A DNA stretch of 19,800 nt from an uncultured Marmoricola sp. (GTDB lineage Bacteria; Actinomycetota; Actinomycetes; Propionibacteriales; Nocardioidaceae), in NCBI GenBank assembly GCA_937868455.1, contig CALMMO010000463.1:1-19800 (forward strand). The letters are read 5' to 3'. Each line of letters begins with the position of its first letter. Position 1 is the first letter of the stretch. The notes beneath the pieces are model-generated. The model searched no databases. It worked only from the letters and a program-made list of their open reading frames with translations, and was not told where the DNA came from. The position numbers were made by a program, and so were the translations under genes. Positions 1 to 7,545 of this stretch are shown in pieces.

Positions 1-1168
1 GACTTTAGTCAACCGAGTGCGCCCGGTGCGGCCACCAGCCGACCCGGTGGTGGCCGCTGAGCTAGCCGAACTCCGGTTCCTCACGATCTCGTCGCCAGTG
101 CCTCGGTCAGAGGCCGGCCAGCGGTTGCGGGAATTACGAGCCTCTGTGCGTGAGCACTCATGGTTTGGTGCAGGGTCGGGTGAAGTCACAGAGCCCGCCT
201 CGCTCGCAGTACTCCAAGAGGCGCTTGGTGTTGATGAGGCGGCCTTTGTGGCCTACATCGGAATTCAAGGACGCATCTATGCCCAAGTCGTGACCGCGCA
301 TGAGGCAGAACTCCTCGACGTTGGCGCATTTGAAGAACTTGATCGCCAACTCGATGACTTGCACGCAGATCTCGACATGGCTGCCACCGACCTGCCTGAT
401 TCGCTGCGCTCAGTAGTGGAAGCAAGCGCAACCACAGCCCTGGCCCAGTTAGGCAACACCCTGGTCACCCCCGTGCTTGACCGCATCGGGGATCGACGAC
501 TCGTGATCACACCGAGCAGCGTGCTGGCGCGGACGCCGTGGACGTTGCTTCCCGGCTTTGAGGGACGACCCATCGCGGTGCCGCAATCGGCGACTAGATG
601 GTTGGCAACGCGTGGGCAGGTGCGTGATCGCTCTCGCGTCGTCGGCTTCGTGGCAGGTCCAGGCGTGGAGCGGGCCAATCACGAGCTTCGCTCCTCCCAG
701 CAGGCGTGGGGCTCAGGGGAGCTGTTGCTTGACTCAACGGCCACTGTGCAGGCAGCGACGGCCTTGGCTCAAAGGACTGACGTCATTCATTTTGCGGCCC
801 ATGGTCGACATGCCCCGGATAACCCCTTGTTCTCTGGGTTGGAGCTCGCAGATGGCACGTTCTTTGGATACGACATCGACCAGATCCAACGAGTGCCCAA
901 GGTTGTGTTGCTCTCAGCCTGTGAAGTCGGTCGGGCCAGTGTGCGTTCGGGTGAAGAAACCGTGGGGATGACAGCAGCCTGGCTGCACGCAGGTGCTGAA
1001 TCAGTGATTTCTTCGTGTGCCCTCATCGGGGATCAGGCCGCTGAAGACGTGCTGACTCGCGTTCACGCCCTGCTGGCCACCGGAGTCGGGCCAGCCGAGG
1101 CGCTGGCCGCAGCGCAAGCCGCTTCTGACTCGTTGGCACCCCTGATCTGCTTTGGGGCCGGTTGGTGA
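1..1168 (+). CDS. CHAT-domain protein (caspase-like protease family), 5'-partial
   Basis: The C-terminal part of a CHAT-domain protein. The family is caspase-like (clan CD) and often sits behind TPR repeats, where it acts as a protease triggered by a partner. A GTG lies at 17, but the frame stays open to base 2 without a stop, so the gene very probably starts left of the window; residue numbers here count from that GTG. The CHAT fold occupies about residues 150-383. The catalytic pair is visible: His262 in HFAAHG and Cys302 in LLSACEVG. The GEETVGMTAAWLHAGA stretch and the serine/cysteine-rich strand after it (ESVISSCALIGD) are also usual for CHAT. Residues 1-145 are helical and could be the last repeats of a TPR region, but I see no clear TPR motif. 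The 3' end overlaps the convergent MFS gene by 106 bases. The CHAT assignment is firm; substrate, partner and role are unknown. Confidence 0.85.
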   Translation, partial: TLVNRVRPVRPPADPVVAAELAELRFLTISSPVPRSEAGQRLRELRASVREHSWFGAGSGEVTEPASLAVLQEALGVDEAAFVAYIGIQGRIYAQVVTAHEAELLDVGAFEELDRQLDDLHADLDMAATDLPDSLRSVVEASATTALAQLGNTLVTPVLDRIGDRRLVITPSSVLARTPWTLLPGFEGRPIAVPQSATRWLATRGQVRDRSRVVGFVAGPGVERANHELRSSQQAWGSGELLLDSTATVQAATALAQRTDVIHFAAHGRHAPDNPLFSGLELADGTFFGYDIDQIQRVPKVVLLSACEVGRASVRSGEETVGMTAAWLHAGAESVISSCALIGDQAAEDVLTRVHALLATGVGPAEALAAAQAASDSLAPLICFGAGW

Positions 1169-2328
1169 GGGATCCGCAGTTCAGAGACGGGTGCATCGGT
1201 GGTTTTGACGGCGAGCAGGCACGCTAGCGCCACGCCACCGAGCCCGAGCAGAACCACTGGGACCGGCGTCGCCTTGATCAATGTTGGTGCCACCAGGGCC
1301 CCGATCATGGCCGCGCCGACCATGGCAGTGTCAGCGAGTCCAAGCACTGAGGCGCGGGCTCGATCGGGAACTGATTCTTGGAGCACGACCGTTGCTGCGC
1401 TCTCGACGTGGGTGGAGACTGCGCCGGCGAGTAGCAGCAGTCCGAGAGCGAACCACACACTCGGTGTTGCGGCCACAAGTGCGATGCAGAGCGCGAACCC
1501 AGCCATCCCGGCTCGAATCCGCGATGAGGGGCCGTGCCCGAGTAGATCGAACAGTGGGGCGGCAAAGGCGCCGAAACCCAGGGCAGTTGTCGCCAATCCG
1601 AATGCCCAATCGCCTTGACTCCACCACTGGGCCGCGACCCTCACGAGGGCCACGCCCATGAAAGCCAGCACAAAATTGATCGCGCTGACGACGACGAGTG
1701 CTGTGCGCACGCCCGGGCTCTTCAGTGCCCGGGTTAGCGGTGGCGCCGGGGTAGCTGAGCTGTTTTCATCGACCTCGCAGCTCACTGGCTTCATAACCCA
1801 CAGCGCTGCAGCGGTGGCAAGCACTGGGATCAAGAACGCGATCGGGCGCATTGGAGCTGAGACCATCAGGCCGCCAAGTGCAGGGCCAACAACAAAGGAG
1901 CCCACCTCGACGGTGACGAGCAGTTCGGTTGCCCGCATGCTGTGCACTCTTGCCATGGTCGGTAATGCCGCAGCGGTCGCAGGGAAGGCTGGAGTCGCGG
2001 TGGCTACCGCCAGCGAGGCGCAGATCACCGCCAGCAAGGGCGAGCCGGCGGCGACGGAGATGCTCATCGACGCCAAGAGGGCCAATCGCGACCACAAGGT
2101 CACCCGGATGACCCGATCTCTGCGCGCGAAGTCGCCGATGCGCCCTGCGAACCAAGAAAACAACACGTAAGGGGCCATGCGAGCCGCGCCAGCAATGCCC
2201 AGCCAGATCTCGCTTTGTGTGTCATGCCAGACCAGCACTAAGAGCACTGGCCAAGGCAGAGACATCCCAATCGCGGCGAGCGCGTGGGCGATGATCAGCC
2301 GACGGCTGGATTGGTCGAGGCGTCGCAT
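1063..2328 (-). CDS. MFS transporter
   Basis: A major facilitator superfamily membrane transporter of about 421 residues with around 12 hydrophobic segments. The loop between helices 2 and 3 carries a motif-A-like GRIGDFARRDRVIR. The overall look (AAIGMSLPWPVLLVLVW at the start, a long central loop after VMKPVSCEVDENS) resembles drug or small-molecule exporters. I place the start at the ATG at 2326-2328, because it shares its A with the TGA stop of the upstream decarboxylase gene (TGATG); this is typical translational coupling. A longer frame to 2388 would run 61 bases into that gene. The last ~45 residues after the final membrane segment are Ala/Ser/Pro-rich and lie antisense to the CHAT gene end. 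The substrate cannot be read from sequence; coupling to an amino acid decarboxylase suggests export of its amine product or a precursor/product exchange, which is inference. Confidence 0.85.
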   Translation of the reverse strand: MRRLDQSSRRLIIAHALAAIGMSLPWPVLLVLVWHDTQSEIWLGIAGAARMAPYVLFSWFAGRIGDFARRDRVIRVTLWSRLALLASMSISVAAGSPLLAVICASLAVATATPAFPATAAALPTMARVHSMRATELLVTVEVGSFVVGPALGGLMVSAPMRPIAFLIPVLATAAALWVMKPVSCEVDENSSATPAPPLTRALKSPGVRTALVVVSAINFVLAFMGVALVRVAAQWWSQGDWAFGLATTALGFGAFAAPLFDLLGHGPSSRIRAGMAGFALCIALVAATPSVWFALGLLLLAGAVSTHVESAATVVLQESVPDRARASVLGLADTAMVGAAMIGALVAPTLIKATPVPVVLLGLGGVALACLLAVKTTDAPVSELRIPHQPAPKQIRGANESEAACAAASASAGPTPVASRA

Positions 2329-3461
2329 CAGTTGACCAACCGGACGCTCATCGGCGCGAATCCGTTGAAGCCGATCGTGGAGTAGCAAGCGGTGTAGGCC
2401 CCCGCGGAGTGAAAGCGCACGGTGTCACCAGCCCGGAGCGACAGTGGCAGTTCGACGGGGTCATGCCGGTAGAGCACGTCTGCGCTGTCGCAGGTCGGAC
2501 CCGCCAAGATGCACGGTCCGGTCGGACCGATCGCTGAGGTGCTCAGGCGGTACCTAATCGCCTCGTCGAGGCATTCGACCATCCCGGTGAAGATCCCCGC
2601 GTCAACGAAGACCCAGCGCCCATCGCCGCGCTCAACCACTTCGACAACCGTGGAGACCACTGTGCCCGCGTCACCCACGATGCCTCGGCCAGGTTCGATC
2701 AGGGTGCGAGGCTGGTCGACTCTGAAGCAGTCGATCAATGCTGCTGCGATGGCTTCGCCGTAGGCCGAAGGGTGGCTGGAGTTGCCTTGGTGCTCGGCTG
2801 GGAAGCCGCCACCTAGATCGAGCAGCCACGGGCTTAGCCCGCGTTCACGCAACGCAGTGAAGATCGCCGCCGCATCCGCGATCGGAGCCGCCCAAGCGCG
2901 AGGGTCGCGTTGTTGGGAGCCGACGTGGAAGCTCACACCTGCGGCCTCAAGTCCAAGCCGCTCGGCGAGAGTCAAGAACTCAATGGCCTGCTCGGGGGAG
3001 CAGCCATATTTCAAGGAAAGCGGCCAGTCTGAGCCGGCCCCGCTAGTGGTGATCCGCACCAGCAAGGCACTGCCGGGGGCGTAAGTTGCCAGCTTGCGGA
3101 CCTCGTTGAGGCTGTCTGCCACGAAGAGTCGCACTCCCAGAGCGTGGGCCTCGGCAATGTGGTCAGCGCGCTTGATCGGGTTGGAGTAGACCAAAGCCGA
3201 CGGCTTCGCGCCTGCTGAAAGCGCGGCACGAACCTCGTTCGGGCTGGCCACATCGAAGCTGGCGCCCGAGTCTGAAAGTGCCGCAAGCAGCGCTGGGTGA
3301 GGATTGGCTTTCACCGCGTAGTGGACTTTGGAGTCGGGCAGCGCCAGGCGCAACTGGGTGAGGCGCTCGATTGCGACGTCGAGGTTGAGTTCGAGGTACG
3401 GCGTGTTGAGCCGAGTCGGTGTGCTCTGCCGAGGAACCAAGAGTTCGGTGCGAGTAGTCAT
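2328..3461 (-). CDS. Ornithine/lysine decarboxylase-like PLP enzyme (alanine-racemase fold)
   Basis: A 377-residue PLP-dependent decarboxylase of the fold-type III (group IV) family, which includes eukaryotic-type ornithine decarboxylase, lysine decarboxylase and diaminopimelate decarboxylase. Visible landmarks: PLP lysine Lys51 in HYAVKAN, the FHVGSQ segment with His179, the glycine loop LDLGGGFP (about 214-221), EPGRG (256-260) that holds the cofactor phosphate, Asp288 in VFVDAG, and Cys324-Asp325 in GPTCDSAD, the active-site pair contributed across the dimer. GPTCDS rather than GPxCES and the FVDAG context favour ornithine (or lysine) over diaminopimelate as substrate. The expected product is putrescine or cadaverine in the cytoplasm. 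The ATG at 3459-3461 fits the family N-terminus; a Shine-Dalgarno site is weak. The gene is first in a two-gene unit with the MFS transporter and is divergent from proS. Substrate choice remains inferred from motifs. Confidence 0.85.
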   Translation of the reverse strand: MTTRTELLVPRQSTPTRLNTPYLELNLDVAIERLTQLRLALPDSKVHYAVKANPHPALLAALSDSGASFDVASPNEVRAALSAGAKPSALVYSNPIKRADHIAEAHALGVRLFVADSLNEVRKLATYAPGSALLVRITTSGAGSDWPLSLKYGCSPEQAIEFLTLAERLGLEAAGVSFHVGSQQRDPRAWAAPIADAAAIFTALRERGLSPWLLDLGGGFPAEHQGNSSHPSAYGEAIAAALIDCFRVDQPRTLIEPGRGIVGDAGTVVSTVVEVVERGDGRWVFVDAGIFTGMVECLDEAIRYRLSTSAIGPTGPCILAGPTCDSADVLYRHDPVELPLSLRAGDTVRFHSAGAYTACYSTIGFNGFAPMSVRLVN

Positions 3462-3512
3462 GACTGCTCAGGAGCCGCAAAGGACGGTCTTGATACACCG
3501 CAAGTCGAAACC

Positions 3513-3540
3513 AGTTCGCACCATCGCAAGTCGGCGAACT
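3513..3540. promoter_or_regulatory. Inverted and direct repeats between decarboxylase and proS; possible proS leaderless promoter
   Basis: The 92-base spacer of the divergent pair holds a 7-bp inverted repeat (AGTTCGC at 3513-3519, GCGAACT at 3534-3540) and a 9-base direct repeat (CGCAAGTCG at 3499-3507 and 3525-3533). TAGCCT at 3540-3545 is a TANNNT box eight bases before the proS ATG at 3554, and no Shine-Dalgarno site is present, so a leaderless proS transcript is plausible. The repeats could be an operator or chance; no regulator is identifiable. Confidence 0.3.
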
Positions 3541-3553
3541 AGCCTGTGCGCTT

Positions 3554-5338
3554 ATGAGCAAAGCCCGAGTACTCAAGATGTCGTCACTGTTTGTTCGCAC
3601 GCTGCGAGAAGACCCTGCCGATGCTGAAGTGCCGAGCCACAAACTGCTCGTCCGCGCTGGCTATATCCGACGTGCGGCTCCTGGCATCTACACCTGGTTG
3701 CCGCTGGGGTTGCGGGTGCTTCGTCGCATCGAAGACATCATCCGCGAAGAAATGGATGACATGGGCGCCCAGGAACTCATCTTCCCTGCCCTCTTGCCCA
3801 AGGAGCCCTACGAAGCGACGGGACGCTGGACCGACTACGGCGACGGAATCTTTAGGCTCAAGGACCGCAAGGGCGTCGACTACCTCCTCGGGCCAACGCA
3901 CGAGGAGATGTTCACTCTTGTGGTCAAGGACTTGTATTCGTCGTACAAGGACCTGCCGCTGAGCATTTACCAGATCCAGACGAAGTACCGCGATGAGCAA
4001 CGGCCCCGAGCCGGAGTGCTCCGCGGACGCGAGTTCGTGATGAAGGATTCTTACTCCTTCGACATTGACGATGCCGGGCTTGAGGTTTCCTACCAGGCAC
4101 ACCGAGACGCCTACGTGCGCATCTTTGACCGGCTTGGATTCGAATACGTCATCGTCAAGGCGATGAGCGGGGCCATGGGTGGCTCGAAGTCCGAGGAATT
4201 TCTGGCCACTGCAGAGGTCGGTGAAGACACCTACGTGCGTTGCACGACGTGTGATTACGCCGCCAACGTCGAGGCCGTCGAATCGGTCGTTCCTGCCGCT
4301 GTTGACTACAGCGACATGGCGCCTGCCCACGCAGAGCAGACTCCAAACACTCCCACGATCGACTCGCTGGTGGCTCTCCTTGACGAGCAATTCCCGCGTG
4401 CAGATCGACCCTGGAGCGCCGCCGACACACTGAAGAACATCGTGTTCAAGTTGCGCTACCCCGATGGCACCGTCGACGCCCTTGCTATCGGCCTACCCGG
4501 AGACCGAGAGGTTGACGTCAAGCGCCTCGAGGCGTCCCTGGGTGAAGGTGTCGACTTCGAGCCGTTCAGCGAAGAAGACTTTGTTGCCCGACCCACTTTG
4601 GCCAAGGGCTATATCGGGCCCGGCTCTTTGGGTGCCGACAAGCCCGCACAGATTAGGTACCTCCTCGATCCCCGTGTGGTCTCAGGTTCTGCATGGGTCA
4701 CCGGTGCCGACGTCTCAGGCAGCCACGTGCTTGACCTGGTGGCAGGACGTGACTTTGTCGGCGATGGGTTTATCGAGGTCGCAGAAGTTCGCGACGGAGA
4801 CACCTGCCCCTCGTGTCGCAACGGGGTTCTTCGCAGTGCTCGTGGCATCGAGATGGGTCACATCTTCCAACTTGGTCGCAAGTACGCCGACGCCTTGGGA
4901 CTGCAAGTGCTCGATGAGAACGGCAAACTTGTCACCGTCACCATGGGCTCCTACGGCATCGGACCATCCCGTGCGGTCGCAGCGATCGCTGAGAACACTC
5001 ACGACGACATGGGCCTGTGCTGGCCGCGCAATGTGGCGCCGGCCGACGTACACATTGTTGCCACGGGCAAAGAGGCTGAGGTGTTCGAGGCGGCTGAAGC
5101 GCTCTCGAGTGCGTTGGTGGCCCGAGGCGTCGAGGTTATTTACGACGACCGGCCCAAGGTCAGCCCAGGTGTGAAGTTCAAAGACGCCGAACTCCTTGGC
5201 CTGCCCACCATCGTGACGGTCGGTCGTGGCCTTGCCCAAGGTGTCGTCGAAGTGCGCGACCGGCGCAGCGGCGAGCGCATCGAGGTCGAAGTTGCCCAAG
5301 CTGCAGACCACCTCACGGCGCTCGTTCAAGGTGCATGA
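3554..5338 (+). CDS. proS: Proline-tRNA ligase (bacterial type, with editing domain)
   Basis: Prolyl-tRNA synthetase, a class II aminoacyl-tRNA synthetase that charges tRNA-Pro in the cytoplasm. At 594 residues it has the bacterial layout: catalytic core from residue 1, an inserted editing domain (INS) of roughly residues 220-410 that clears mischarged alanine, then the rest of the core and a C-terminal anticodon-binding domain (about 490-594). Motif 2 is visible at about 143-170 ([18 protein letters not shown] followed by VMKDSYSFD), the GPTHEE loop at 113-118, and motif 3 as [10 protein letters not shown] at 465-474. CTTC at 230-233 and CPSC at 418-421 are two cysteine pairs. The ATG at 3554 is preferred because actinobacterial ProS proteins usually have several residues before the [13 protein letters not shown] stretch; an inner ATG (residue 9) is the alternative. 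A HAD gene follows by 10 bases. Confidence 0.97.
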   Translation: MSKARVLKMSSLFVRTLREDPADAEVPSHKLLVRAGYIRRAAPGIYTWLPLGLRVLRRIEDIIREEMDDMGAQELIFPALLPKEPYEATGRWTDYGDGIFRLKDRKGVDYLLGPTHEEMFTLVVKDLYSSYKDLPLSIYQIQTKYRDEQRPRAGVLRGREFVMKDSYSFDIDDAGLEVSYQAHRDAYVRIFDRLGFEYVIVKAMSGAMGGSKSEEFLATAEVGEDTYVRCTTCDYAANVEAVESVVPAAVDYSDMAPAHAEQTPNTPTIDSLVALLDEQFPRADRPWSAADTLKNIVFKLRYPDGTVDALAIGLPGDREVDVKRLEASLGEGVDFEPFSEEDFVARPTLAKGYIGPGSLGADKPAQIRYLLDPRVVSGSAWVTGADVSGSHVLDLVAGRDFVGDGFIEVAEVRDGDTCPSCRNGVLRSARGIEMGHIFQLGRKYADALGLQVLDENGKLVTVTMGSYGIGPSRAVAAIAENTHDDMGLCWPRNVAPADVHIVATGKEAEVFEAAEALSSALVARGVEVIYDDRPKVSPGVKFKDAELLGLPTIVTVGRGLAQGVVEVRDRRSGERIEVEVAQAADHLTALVQGA

Positions 5339-5348
5339 GCACCATCTG

Positions 5349-6047
5349 ATGAGCATCGAAGCGGTCATCTTCGATTGGGGCGGCACCCTCACCCAATGGC
5401 ATGACATCGACTTCCACGCCGAGTCGCTGGCGCTTGCGCAGGCAGTGCGTGGAGCCAGCGACCATGAGCATGTCGTCAACGCGCAACTGCTCCACGAGGC
5501 TGGCAGTGTGGTGTGGGGTCGCTCGCGCGATCACCAGCAGTCGGCCACCGTCGAGGACCTCTTTGATGTCGCTGGGCTTGAGCACGATCCCGCCATGCTC
5601 ACCGCCTACAAAGACTTCTGGGCGCCTCACACACTGACCGACCCACAGGTGCGTCCGCTCTTTGAGGCATTGCGTTCCCACGGGATCAAGGTGGGCGTGT
5701 TGTCAAACACCATCTGGCCACGTGATTGGCATCGGGAGTTCTTCGAACGCGACGGCGTGCTGGACCTTATCGACGGCGATGTTTACACCAGCGAGATCCC
5801 CTTCACGAAACCCGCACCTGAGGCGTTCCGAGCGGCGATGGCAGCGGTGGGAGTGAGCGACCCGACCAGATGCGTCTACGTCGGGGACCGACTCTTCGAG
5901 GATGTGTGGGGTCCCCATCAGTTGGGCATGAAGGCAATCTTGATCCCGCACAGCGATATCCCGGTCGAACAACGCGGCCACACCGACGGTGATCCCGATG
6001 CGGTTGCGCACCGGTTGCTCGACGTACTCGAGGTTCTGCAGTGGTGA
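5349..6047 (+). CDS. HAD-superfamily hydrolase
   Basis: A haloacid dehalogenase-like hydrolase of 232 residues. Motif I is FDWGGTL (residues about 8-14, nucleophile Asp9), motif II is VLSNT, motif III is the Lys in FTKPAPEAF, and motif IV is VYVGDRLFEDVWG with the metal-binding acidic residues. A helical cap of about 100 residues lies between motifs I and II. The usual second aspartate of DxDxT, the general acid of phosphatases, is Gly here (DWGGT). The start at ATG 5349 puts motif I at the usual distance from the N-terminus; it lies 10 bases after the proS stop with no good Shine-Dalgarno site, so coupling to proS is likely. A GTG at 5331 overlapping proS is an alternative. The substrate is unknown. 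Followed by a 91-base spacer to a convergent gene. Confidence 0.88.
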   Translation: MSIEAVIFDWGGTLTQWHDIDFHAESLALAQAVRGASDHEHVVNAQLLHEAGSVVWGRSRDHQQSATVEDLFDVAGLEHDPAMLTAYKDFWAPHTLTDPQVRPLFEALRSHGIKVGVLSNTIWPRDWHREFFERDGVLDLIDGDVYTSEIPFTKPAPEAFRAAMAAVGVSDPTRCVYVGDRLFEDVWGPHQLGMKAILIPHSDIPVEQRGHTDGDPDAVAHRLLDVLEVLQW

Positions 6048-6050
6048 GGG

Positions 6051-6140
6051 TGCAGGTATATGCACTGCATTTTCCTGCAAGCGAATCGGGACTTTGCGTC
6101 TCGAAAATGGGAGAAGATGAAGCAGACGGGTTAACCGTCT
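6051..6140. terminator. Hairpins between convergent HAD and DUF4439 genes
   Basis: The 91-base convergent spacer contains two inverted repeats. TGCAGG at 6051-6056 pairs with CCTGCA at 6074-6079 around an inner ATGCA/TGCAT pair (6060-6070). AGACGG at 6124-6129 pairs with CCGTCT at 6135-6140 with a 5-base loop, touching the stop codon of the minus-strand gene. Neither is followed by a good T run, so these are only candidate bidirectional terminators. Confidence 0.35.
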
Positions 6141-6978
6141 AGGCGATGCCGGGGAAGGTCTCGGGACTTCCTCGCAACATCAACTGACGTACGGCGCTCA
6201 ACCTCAAAGCACCCTCAGCCCAAAGGCGCTGATCCCCCGGGGTAGCTGCGAGTTGAGCGCCGTACGTGGTTGCGCAAGCACGTTCGACGCTTTGCGCCGC
6301 GGTATCAACCCCACGTGGACCCTTCATGTGTGGCAAGGCATAGGCAGGCTCAGCCGGCACTTGATCGGCTCCTAGGGCCGAGCTGAGGGCATCTCGTTGG
6401 CGAATGTGGGCGCTCACGGCCTGGTCGAAACGTCGCCAGCCCGCCCGGTCTTTGCTTCGCGAGGTTTGGGCAGCGCAGGCGCTGAGCACATAGATCGCTG
6501 CGTGCTCTGCGGCCAGTGTCGTCTGCAGTGCCGCCACGGGCCCCATAACCGTGTCCTGAGAGGTGATGGGGCTCAGCGTGCGGTTAGGACCGCGAAACTG
6601 CTGCTGGTCGAGAGCCGCAGCCATGCTGCACAGCAAGAGTGCCAGCTGACCTGAGCGAGCTTGGGGGATGTAACTCAGCAGTGCCGAGTGCAGGCTCTTG
6701 GCGTTGGTTGGGCTTGCAGTCTGCCCCTGCGGCATTGCGGAGCCTTTGGGAATTGCTGCTCTGAGCTTGCCCAGATGTGCTTGCAACAGCGTTGCCAAGG
6801 CGGCTGGGATTGGCTGGGCGAGCACGTGCTCAATATCCCCGGCTGCCCGCGATGCCAGCGAAATGTCGGAATCGGGTTGAGCAGCGTTCGGCTGGTTGGG
6901 TTTCTCAAATGAGCATCCGCTCAGCCCGAGCGCAATGGCCGTCAGCGTTGCGCGGCGAGACAGCGAGGCAGGCGACAC
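6139..6978 (-). CDS. Ferritin-like lipoprotein, DUF4439 family
   Basis: A 279-residue exported lipoprotein. The N-terminus has a twin-arginine-like start (SRRATL at 7-12), a hydrophobic stretch and a lipobox LSGC ending at Cys22, so the mature protein should be anchored on the outer face of the membrane. The C-terminal half (about 145-275) is a four-helix ferritin-like DUF4439 domain: LAAEHAAIYVLSACA (about 155-169) and AHIRQRDALSSALGA, followed by PAYALP at 211-216, are the family landmarks. Residues 40-130 are helical with no further motif. The function of DUF4439 is not established. The gene commonly sits divergent from rimP in actinobacteria, as here. The GTG start is preceded on the minus strand by TAGTAT six bases upstream (6985-6990) and no Shine-Dalgarno site, so the mRNA is probably leaderless. 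Confidence 0.85.
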   Translation of the reverse strand: MSPASLSRRATLTAIALGLSGCSFEKPNQPNAAQPDSDISLASRAAGDIEHVLAQPIPAALATLLQAHLGKLRAAIPKGSAMPQGQTASPTNAKSLHSALLSYIPQARSGQLALLLCSMAAALDQQQFRGPNRTLSPITSQDTVMGPVAALQTTLAAEHAAIYVLSACAAQTSRSKDRAGWRRFDQAVSAHIRQRDALSSALGADQVPAEPAYALPHMKGPRGVDTAAQSVERACATTYGAQLAATPGDQRLWAEGALRLSAVRQLMLRGSPETFPGIA

Positions 6979-6984
6979 CCCGCG

Positions 6985-6990
6985 ATACTA
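6985..6990 (-). promoter_or_regulatory. Probable -10 box of the DUF4439 gene (leaderless)
   Basis: TAGTAT on the minus strand fits TANNNT and ends six bases before the GTG start at 6976-6978, so transcription would begin at or next to the start codon. A -35 element is not clear. Confidence 0.45.
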
Positions 6991-7014
6991 GGCCCTTGCA
7001 GAGCAGGTGCTCGA

Positions 7015-7045
7015 TTGCTCCCTGGCTGGCAGGGGCCGATAGGCT
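7015..7045 (+). promoter_or_regulatory. Candidate promoter of rimP-nusA
   Basis: TTGCTC at 7015-7020 and TAGGCT at 7040-7045 with 19 bases between could be -35 and -10 boxes. A start near 7052 would leave a ~27-base leader that contains the very strong ribosome site AAAGGAGG at 7063-7070, eight bases before the rimP ATG. The -35 spacing is long, so confidence is modest. Confidence 0.35.
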
Positions 7046-7078
7046 AGGGGGAACAACACCACAAAGGAGGCTGCCGCG

Positions 7079-7540
7079 ATGAGTAGTTCACAAACCCGCG
7101 ACCGGCTTCAGGGTGTCCTGGCCGAACCAGTGGCCGCACTTGGCCTCGACCTCGAAGGCGTCGAGGTGACCTTCGCAGGCAAACGCAGCGTGGTCCGGGT
7201 GGCCATCGACAAAGATGGCGGAGTCGATATGGACGCCGTGGCTGAAGCAACCCGAGCCATCTCCGCTGCCCTCGATGCCAGTGATGCGATGGGCAGCGGT
7301 TCCTACACGCTGGAAGTTGGTTCTCCTGGCGTCGATCGCCCACTCACCCTCCCCAGACACTGGCGGCGCAACGCTGGGCGACTGGTGAAAGTCACGCTCA
7401 CAGATGGCAGTGAAGTGCTGGGGCGCATCGGTGAGAGCGATGACCTCGCTGTCAGCCTCGACGTTGATGGGGCCACACAATCACTGTCCTACGCAGACGT
7501 TGCCAAGGCGCGTGTGCAAATCGAATTTACGAAGGGTTAG
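7079..7540 (+). CDS. rimP: Ribosome maturation factor RimP
   Basis: RimP assists late assembly of the 30S ribosomal subunit. The 153-residue protein has the two family domains: an N-terminal alpha/beta domain (about 1-85) that ends in the signature [15 protein letters not shown] (about 77-91), and a C-terminal SH3-like barrel with [16 protein letters not shown]. The start is fixed by a strong Shine-Dalgarno sequence AAAGGAGG eight bases upstream of ATG 7079. It is the first gene of the rimP-nusA cluster, with nusA five bases downstream, and is divergent from the DUF4439 lipoprotein gene. Confidence 0.97.
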   Translation: MSSSQTRDRLQGVLAEPVAALGLDLEGVEVTFAGKRSVVRVAIDKDGGVDMDAVAEATRAISAALDASDAMGSGSYTLEVGSPGVDRPLTLPRHWRRNAGRLVKVTLTDGSEVLGRIGESDDLAVSLDVDGATQSLSYADVAKARVQIEFTKG

Positions 7541-7545
7541 TCACG

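Noticed and set aside
2329..2388. 20-residue N-terminal extension of the MFS transporter
   Set aside because: It would overlap the decarboxylase by 61 bases, whereas the ATG at 2326-2328 overlaps the stop by one base in a typical TGATG coupling.
3584..4390. A 268-codon minus-strand open frame inside proS
   Set aside because: Antisense shadow of a conserved gene; no start context and no recognisable family.
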